From: Notospermus geniculatus
Taxonomy: Eukaryota > Nemertea > Pilidiophora > Heteronemertea > Lineidae
Length of the DNA: 64,000 nt
Assembly (NCBI GenBank): GCA_002633025.1
Contig: NMRB01000212.1
Location: 152,193-216,192, forward strand
Direction of reading: 5' to 3'
Shown here: positions 61,701 to 64,000 of the stretch, one piece after another
Position numbering within the stretch: the first letter of the stretch is position 1
Layout of the letters: each line of letters starts with the position of its first letter
Position numbers and translations under genes: made by a program
The notes under the pieces: model-generated
What the model was told of the DNA's origin: nothing
The model's database searches: none
The model's input: only the letters and a program-made list of their open reading frames with translations

Positions 61701-63705
61701 ATTCAATATTCTTGATTTACAGCTTAATGTTCGGGTCTTAAGTCAAGTTTAATCGAATGATTTGCCAAATTTGTCACATTGTTTGTATGATGTTCATTAA
61801 TCGTGTTCATATGCTTCTCTCCCTAGGATTTTATTGTAAGTCTTTCTATTTGTAATGTCTGTTCTACGTGTATTTGACTGTCTGCCATACGAGGGGGGTT
61901 CAGTTTCATCCAGTACCCATCCTATACGTGATGAGGACTGGTGTTTGCTGAATCAAAACATTTTGAAGGCTTTGGTTCTACTTGAAATGGCTTCTTGTGT
62001 ATCTTTTATTCTTATGGTCAATTATTTTTCATTTTCACGGTGTAAGTCTGTGAGTTATTATTTTATTTCTGCTGGCTAATGTGGTAGATTAGACCCCTAT
62101 CATTATTCTGATTTGCTTGGTAATGGTTACAGGAGTGTGTGGCAGTCTGCTCTCCTGGGTACTGATCCCATCCCCTCAAAAGCTCTGCTATACTTGTGTT
62201 TGTNAAATCTCTGTATCTATGGTGTTGTTCAGTCGTGATTATTTCGAATGCTCTGACCATGGCTGCAGAAGTGCCATCTATTGTAGTTGAATGGAAGTGT
62301 AGTTGCATATTGAGAAGGACCTGCTGAGAGAAATTCCTACATATTGAGAAGGACCTGCTGAGAGAAATTCCTACAAGTTGTTGCTTCACAAAAATAGGCC
62401 TATCCTGACTGTCCGAATCTGATAACGGATACTTGCAATACCCCAACAGGCCATCTCCATTTGTCAGTTAGGCCGGGGGTTCAAATGGTTCCCCATTATT
62501 ATTGAATTCACTGTGACTGTTTCAGAAAAGAGAAGAAGTTAGTATATGGCAAGGTGAATGTCCTCAATCCGATGGACACCCGACAATATCTCTATTGTTT
62601 GACCCCAAAACCAGAGCTGTATGGAGAGAGCAAGATTATCAAGGGGGTGACCAACATTGGTAAGCTCGATATCGTCTGGAAGACAAGTATGGGAGAAAAA
62701 GGGCGTCTACAGACCAGTCCCTTACAGAGAGTGGTGAGTAGTTGGAGAATATTTCGGCTGTCGTGAATGATTTTGGGTCTGTAGGTGATTCATTGTGGCT
62801 AATTTGGCACATGCCGGACTGACATCACAAGAGATTGAAGTGATAAAAAGGAGGGCTTCATTGTGTGCATTTGAGGGCTACATTACTTTGGATACCCCAT
62901 TTCCGACCGTTTTCTCCTTTCTCTGCAGGCACCAGGCTATGGTGACATCCGGTTGACCGTTGAGTACATGCCCGATGCCATCCCCGTCGAGAAACCATTT
63001 AATGTGACATACAAGGTGACGAACTGTAGGTAAGAGATGAGGAGGCTTGCGATCTCATCTTGCTCCTGAGATCATCTGTTCCTTATCTTGCGGAATGACG
63101 GTAAGCCCTGGGTGGGGTGCTGGGCGGATCTCACACACCCCCCCCTCAGCTTCTTATCCTAGCAAGAGGGGAGTGAGCAGTAGTTATTGTCATCCTTCCC
63201 ATTTGACACAGCCATTTTGTTCTTCCAGTGATCGTACAATGGACCTAACCCTTTCCCTTGAGAATACAAAAGGCTGTGGATTGCTATGGTCAGGTTTATC
63301 TGGACGACAACTTGGGAAGTTGGGACCAAGTGAGAGCAAGAAACTCAACCTTGGCTTGATAGGGATCTGTCCTGGATTACAGGTATGTGCAGGGTAGTCT
63401 GGTAGACCTACACTGTCGGTAGTGAGAATGCTAACTTGCCACATAATTTGGTATGATTGCAACTGACTTCAAAAACCAAGTTCCACAGCATTCAAGTCAG
63501 GGTAAACATAACTAAGAGCTAGACAGATAGGTGGTACGGTGATCAGTGAACGTTGATTATACAGTCATCACTCATGTTTTCTTCTTGTTTACATTTTCAG
63601 ACGATATCAGGCCTGAAACTGACAGACACATTCCTGAAAAGAACATATGAACATGATGAGATAGCCCAGATCTTCATCTACTCTTCAAACAACAACAGTG
63701 GATGA
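19682..63705 (+). CDS. TRAPPC13: TRAPP complex subunit 13, whole split gene
   Basis: Encodes a subunit of the TRAPP tethering complex, which acts in ER-Golgi traffic and autophagy (family knowledge). Coding exons I can place: 19682-19724, 57171-57339, 57611-57695, 60240-60370, 60552-60624, 61130-61174, a 9-nt exon 61827-61835, 62526-62733, 62929-63029, 63229-63382 and 63601-63705. All have AG/GT borders, and phases agree at every junction except 61835/62526. Recognisable family stretches are [92 protein letters not shown] and [11 protein letters not shown]. The exons give about 374 codons against about 417 residues in the human protein. A conserved stretch of about 40 residues is not found between 61836 and 62525. 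Intron 1 (about 37.4 kb) hosts three antisense SLC10-like genes. The identity is certain; the first exon and the 9-nt exon are less certain than the rest. Confidence 0.93.
20627..21010. repeat. Possible decayed inverted-repeat element
   Basis: ACCGGAATACGCCAAAATAC (20627-20646) and GTATTTTGGTGTATTCCGGT (20991-21010) are complementary at 19 of 20 bases. No other terminal structure is clear. It lies just downstream of SLC10-like copy A, in TRAPPC13 intron 1. Confidence 0.4.
21256..23863 (-). CDS. SLC10-like transporter, copy A (644 aa)
   Basis: Three coding exons on the minus strand: 23863-23108, 22689-22515 and 22259-21256, with phases 0 and 1 (1935 nt, 644 residues). It resembles the SLC10A3/A5-type branch of the bile-acid:sodium symporter family. 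A signal peptide (about residues 1-28) is followed by an extracytosolic domain to about residue 195 with six N-glycosylation sequons (NST, NFT, NIS, NVS, NDT, NVT). The SLC10 membrane domain begins at [11 protein letters not shown]. Family hallmarks seen are [19 protein letters not shown] and the MNTGMCN helix before ILRWSLP. The cytosolic tail is about 95 residues longer than in the neighbouring copy and is rich in S, N and basic residues. At positions matching NTCP Glu257 and Gln261 it has Asn and Cys, so sodium-coupled transport is doubtful. A possible AATAAA is 0.8 kb downstream (20420-20425). The substrate is unknown. Confidence 0.82.
24480..24505. repeat. (CTG)n microsatellite
   Basis: About seven CTG/GCT units between SLC10-like copies A and B. 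Confidence 0.8.
24633..24638 (-). terminator. Likely polyadenylation signal of SLC10-like copy B
   Basis: AATAAA on the minus strand, 364 bases after the copy B stop codon and before copy A begins, gives a plausible 3' end. Confidence 0.45.
25002..27268 (-). CDS. SLC10-like transporter, copy B (509 aa)
   Basis: Three coding exons: 27268-26657, 26241-26043 and 25720-25002, with phases 0 and 1 (1530 nt, 509 residues). Starts [19 protein letters not shown], a clear signal peptide. A luminal or extracellular domain of about 130 residues with NST and NLT sequons leads to the membrane domain from about residue 154 ([12 protein letters not shown]). Exon 2 carries ALPGGGWG, the SLC10 PGG motif. Exon 3 carries AMNSGVCQ before CWTLPSP. 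This copy departs most at the sodium sites: Pro replaces the NTCP Gln68 equivalent (FCPMFYLPL), Asn replaces Glu257 and Cys replaces Gln261. The tail is acidic and ends VEDKDE. A perfect 60-bp tandem duplication lies 87-206 bases upstream of the ATG. It may be a non-sodium-coupled transporter or a receptor-like protein. Confidence 0.83.
27355..27474. repeat. Perfect 60-bp tandem duplication upstream of copy B
   Basis: Two identical adjacent 60-base units (start GTCCCCGATTGTGGAAGCTG). They lie 87-206 bases 5' of the copy B start codon, in its likely promoter or 5' UTR. Perfect identity implies a recent duplication or an assembly slip. Confidence 0.9.
28061..28320. repeat. Dispersed repeat beginning with TATACCCCCGCC hairpin
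   Basis: A 32-base hairpin (TATACCCCCGCCAACGAGTT... then GGTGGGGGTATA) is followed by GTGTGCGTTC units and a GC-rich segment with an ambiguous base at 28306. One edge looks like a hairpin-capped interspersed repeat; the right border is not seen. Confidence 0.5.
30886..35546 (-). CDS. SLC10-like transporter, copy C (550 aa)
   Basis: Three coding exons: 35546-34782, 32435-32264 and 31601-30886, with phases 0 and 1 (1653 nt, 550 residues). A hydrophobic leader ([13 protein letters not shown] region) is followed by an extracytosolic domain of about 165 residues with NVT, NNT and NTT sequons. The SLC10 membrane domain starts near residue 203 and includes FGVGC and CQLIFMPV. Exon 2 has CIPGGGMG and SGEQNLS. 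Exon 3 has AGETSVTN before ILRFAVPQP. Of the three copies this keeps most sodium-site residues by gap-free comparison with NTCP: the Gln68, Ser119 and Glu257 equivalents are present, while Gln261 is Thr. It is the first of the array in its own direction of transcription and has the largest introns (about 2.3 and 0.7 kb). Possible poly(A) signal at 29781-29786. The substrate is unknown. Confidence 0.83.
33332..33746. mobile_element. MITE-like element with GCAACTTGTTGC words
   Basis: Ends TAAAGGCCCGTTTACAC and GTGTAAACCGCCCTTT are imperfect inverted repeats. Inside, GCAAC-TT-GTTGC or its complement GCAAC-AA-GTTGC occurs five times, with several degenerate copies. No coding potential. Confidence 0.7.
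36239..36665. repeat. 57-bp minisatellite, about seven units
   Basis: The unit CAGCTGTGTCTTCAGGACAG followed by ACAGTGTTGTTGCCCT and an ATTCACTTGTCAGTGA-like tail repeats at 57-base spacing and decays towards both ends. The period is a multiple of three, so several frames stay open; this is not evidence of coding. Confidence 0.88.
37036..37350. repeat. GACAGTGTCCTTGG minisatellite
   Basis: AGACAGTGTCCTTGG with GGTCAATA-type spacers repeats about a dozen times at roughly 20-30 base spacing, irregularly. The ACAGTGT core is also in the 57-bp array 400 bases upstream, but the units are otherwise different. Confidence 0.8.
37761..38008. mobile_element. MITE with TAAAGCATGGTGCACACG ends
   Basis: TAAGCATGGCGCACACGAGCG at the left and CGCCCGTGTGCACCATGCTTTA-like sequence at the right are inverted repeats of about 22 bases with few mismatches. 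The internal sequence also contains a GATCAGTGATGT/ACATCACTGATC hairpin. About 248 bp. Confidence 0.75.
39422..40490. repeat. Left copy of a 1.07-kb duplication beside the gap
   Basis: Matches 40975-42043 in the same direction at about 98%, with scattered substitutions and small indels (for example one ATG more in GTATGATGATGC). Most easily read as two alleles of one locus kept on both sides of a scaffold gap. Confidence 0.9.
40500..40974. other. Assembly gap, 475 N
   Basis: An unresolved run of N between two near-identical copies of the same sequence. It lies in TRAPPC13 intron 1 and interrupts no identified exon. Confidence 0.99.
40975..42043. repeat. Right copy of the 1.07-kb duplication
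   Basis: Starts at the first base after the gap with CACACTGTCATGACAATCC, as does the left copy at 39422. It diverges from the left copy just after AAGATTA, near where the left copy meets the gap. Confidence 0.9.
42872..43160. mobile_element. MITE-like inverted-repeat element
   Basis: AGCCTAGCGTCGGTACATCA plus CACTTGCGACTGG at the left pairs with CCAGTCGCAAGTGCGATATA plus CGCCTGGCT at the right. The interior is rich in further partial complements. About 290 bp, no coding potential. Confidence 0.65.
43680..43873. mobile_element. Small foldback element with duplicated internal 20-mer
   Basis: GTCTATAGATGA and CATCTATAGCC form the outer inverted pair, and TTTACAAAATGACGTCAT pairs loosely with GTGACGTCATCGG. 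GCGCCAGTCTGCGCACGCAT occurs twice in direct orientation (43736 and 43811). Confidence 0.55.
46178..46530. repeat. 48-bp minisatellite, eight units
   Basis: The unit GGTGTGACACAGATCCAGTC followed by ACATTTCCCACCTCAG and CTGCTGGCTGCT recurs at 48 bases, with the last two units shortened. Degenerate units extend back to about 45930. The period is a multiple of three, so a repeating 16-residue frame stays open; no other coding evidence. Confidence 0.9.
49047..49120 (-). repeat. tRNA-derived SINE or tRNA pseudogene
   Basis: On the minus strand an A-box-like TAGTGGTTTATCACACG is followed by a B-box GGGTTTGAATCCC inside a perfect CCCGGG-type T arm. The acceptor ends do not pair, so it is not a working tRNA gene. 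The body resembles a valine-type tRNA. Confidence 0.6.
50560..51510. repeat. Degenerate tandem array of CACTTGGCCTCTG units
   Basis: Words ACCAGTCACTTGGCCTCTG, CTCTCACAGCATCCCATATT and GGTTCACCCATGACC recur in order at 55-90 base spacing over nearly 1 kb, with much divergence. A hairpin element interrupts the array at 51109-51230. Confidence 0.8.
51109..51230. mobile_element. Hairpin MITE inserted in the satellite
   Basis: Arms of about 56 bp start CAGGGTTGGAGCTACCA and end TGGTAGCTCCAACCCTG, with a loop of only a few bases around CACACTAC. CCTTC stands on both sides (51104-51108 and 51231-51235). A neighbouring satellite unit has the uninterrupted site ACCCCTTCTATAACAG (near 50880), so the empty site is visible. 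Confidence 0.85.
51627..51769. mobile_element. Hairpin MITE with GGCCCGTA ends
   Basis: GGCCCGTAAATTTTAGAATA then CTCCTCAACGTAAAGGAGTT pairs with the right-hand complement ending TACGGGCC. Inside, GAGAACAATAGCCTTG occurs twice in tandem and once inverted. Confidence 0.75.
54365..54428 (+). repeat. tRNA-like SINE fragment
   Basis: AGTGGCACAGTGGTAATG (A-box-like) and GGGGTTTGACCCC (B-box-like) are spaced as in a tRNA-derived SINE head. The copy is interrupted at its 3' side by the hairpin element at 54428-54586. Confidence 0.45.
54428..54586. mobile_element. Foldback MITE with TAGACCATGTGCA ends
   Basis: TATAGACCATGTGCA at the left and TGCACATGGTCTATA at the right are perfect complements, and inner TGACGTCA words and GCCGCCATTTTGGACGGC add further pairing. 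TA flanks both ends. About 155 bp and GC-richer than its surroundings. Confidence 0.8.
55183..55482. mobile_element. MITE rich in TACGTC/GCCGTA words
   Basis: Ends CACAGGGAAAATGACGTA and TACGTCATTTTGCCTGTG are inverted repeats with one mismatch, flanked by TA on both sides. The interior repeats GGCGTATA, GCCGTACGT, CATATG and TATAAAAGTAGCT (twice). No believable protein. Confidence 0.8.
57171..57695 (+). CDS. TRAPPC13: TRAPPC13 exons 2 and 3
   Basis: Exon 2 (57171-57339) follows a CTCTTTTTAG acceptor, begins with the last two bases of the V codon and then MRLTKP, and ends inside the G codon of PQNFG before GTAGGT. Exon 3 (57611-57695) resumes with [17 protein letters not shown] and ends on K before GTAAGA. 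These encode the start of the conserved N-terminal DUF974-type domain. Confidence 0.93.
57890..57920. repeat. (TTG)n microsatellite
   Basis: TTGTTGTTGTTG run of about eight units in TRAPPC13 intron 3, with a second shorter patch near 57985. Confidence 0.8.
60240..61174 (+). CDS. TRAPPC13: TRAPPC13 exons 4 to 6
   Basis: Exon 4 (60240-60370) starts [14 protein letters not shown] and ends inside an isoleucine codon (AT|A). Exon 5 (60552-60624) starts LVCAVTYTT and ends KFFKFQ. Exon 6 (61130-61174) encodes [15 protein letters not shown] and ends in phase 0 before GTGAGG. The acceptors are TTTTTCCAG, TTTTTCAG and TTTTCCAG. The sequence matches the vertebrate protein closely through this block. 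Confidence 0.93.
61427..61496. repeat. Short imperfect hairpin in TRAPPC13 intron
   Basis: ATGGACTTTCCTGGCCAAAG pairs with CTTTGGGCCAGAAAAGTCC around a loop of about 20 bases. Probably a relic foldback element. Confidence 0.4.
61827..61835 (+). CDS. TRAPPC13: TRAPPC13 candidate 9-nt microexon
   Basis: GATTTTATT (D-F-I) lies between a CTTCTCTCCCTAG acceptor and a GTAAGT donor. It is in phase 0 on both sides, so it can follow exon 6 (ending in AE) without a frame change. The vertebrate protein has a short variable segment at this point. The call rests only on splice signals, phase and position. Confidence 0.4.
62306..62373. repeat. Perfect 34-bp tandem duplication in TRAPPC13 intron
   Basis: CATATTGAGAAGGACCTGCT followed by GAGAGAAATTCCTA occurs twice without a difference. 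It lies about 100 bases after the ambiguous base at 62204, in the interval where a coding exon is missing. Confidence 0.9.
62526..63705 (+). CDS. TRAPPC13: TRAPPC13 last four coding exons
   Basis: Exons are 62526-62733 ([19 protein letters not shown], then LYCL and [10 protein letters not shown]), 62929-63029 ([13 protein letters not shown]), 63229-63382 ([11 protein letters not shown] and [10 protein letters not shown]) and 63601-63705 ([20 protein letters not shown], then a short tail and TGA). The first of these starts in phase 2, so the exon before it must end two bases into a codon; neither exon 6 nor the 9-nt exon does. This is independent evidence that a coding exon is missing upstream. 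Confidence 0.92.
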
Positions 63706-63747
63706 AGTCACACTGCTGAGGATCAAAAAATGTGCCAATGATTGTGC

Positions 63748-63753
63748 AATAAA
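63748..63753 (+). terminator. TRAPPC13 polyadenylation signal
   Basis: A canonical AATAAA lies 43 bases after the stop codon at 63703-63705 and would give a very short 3' UTR. Confidence 0.6.
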
Positions 63754-64000
63754 AATGACTTATTTCTTTCTATTGCTGACGAGTCTTCTTTGTCATTTCT
63801 GGTGTGTTTGGAGAAATTATCCTCTTGATAAATGCCCTGTTTCCATATCTTCCCTGTTCCCATATCAACCCAATATCTAAAAGTACCATGCATGTATGTT
63901 TCAGAGGAAAGCAGGCCTAATATTTTTCTGAGCAGGTCAAACATTGATGGTACAATGTATGTACCATCAGGTCAGAAGATATCTTTCCCAACTGAGGCCT

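Overview
This window is a piece of an invertebrate animal nuclear genome. It has GT-AG introns, metazoan gene families, long intronic and intergenic stretches, many short inverted-repeat (MITE-like) elements, tRNA-derived SINE-like pieces and minisatellites. The words TAGGCCTA and TACATGTA recur throughout. A Trunk/Noggin-like cystine-knot gene, a type I do not know from vertebrates, points to a non-vertebrate. The style fits a marine deuterostome (echinoderm, hemichordate or cephalochordate) or a lophotrochozoan, but the species cannot be fixed from the sequence alone. Known assembly defects are a 475-base N gap (40500-40974) and single n characters at 15783, 18611, 28306 and 62204.

Layout. 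Positions 1-19.6 kb are mostly repeats. They hold a pair of near-identical 213-bp inverted copies (1-213 and 4696-4908), several foldback elements, a Mutator-like foldback element with a 10-bp target duplication (6281-6839), and a striking 0.8-kb palindrome built around 20 copies of TTCAATATTGAA (12181-12976). One gene, a Trunk/Noggin-like secreted cystine-knot ligand, lies at 7885-8838 (+).

Positions 19.7-63.7 kb are occupied by one gene on the + strand, TRAPPC13, a TRAPP vesicle-tethering subunit. Its 43-nt first coding exon is at 19682-19724 and its second is at 57171, so intron 1 is about 37.4 kb long. Inside that intron, on the opposite strand, sit three tandem members of the SLC10 (bile-acid/sodium symporter-like) family at 21256-23863, 25002-27268 and 30886-35546. 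Each has three coding exons with the same intron phases. Each encodes a signal peptide, a divergent glycosylated extracytosolic domain and an SLC10 membrane domain, like the SLC10A3/SLC10A5 (P3) subgroup. The rest of intron 1 holds minisatellites, foldback elements, SINE-like pieces and a 1.07-kb duplication on both sides of the N gap.

How the genes relate: TRAPPC13 is a housekeeping trafficking gene hosting an antisense tandem array of transporter-like genes. I see no pathway link between them, and the link is positional. The Trunk/Noggin-like gene is a separate secreted signalling gene. The most useful things to check are the nested cluster and its divergent sodium-site residues, an apparently missing conserved exon in TRAPPC13, the cystine-knot ligand, and the dodecamer palindrome element.
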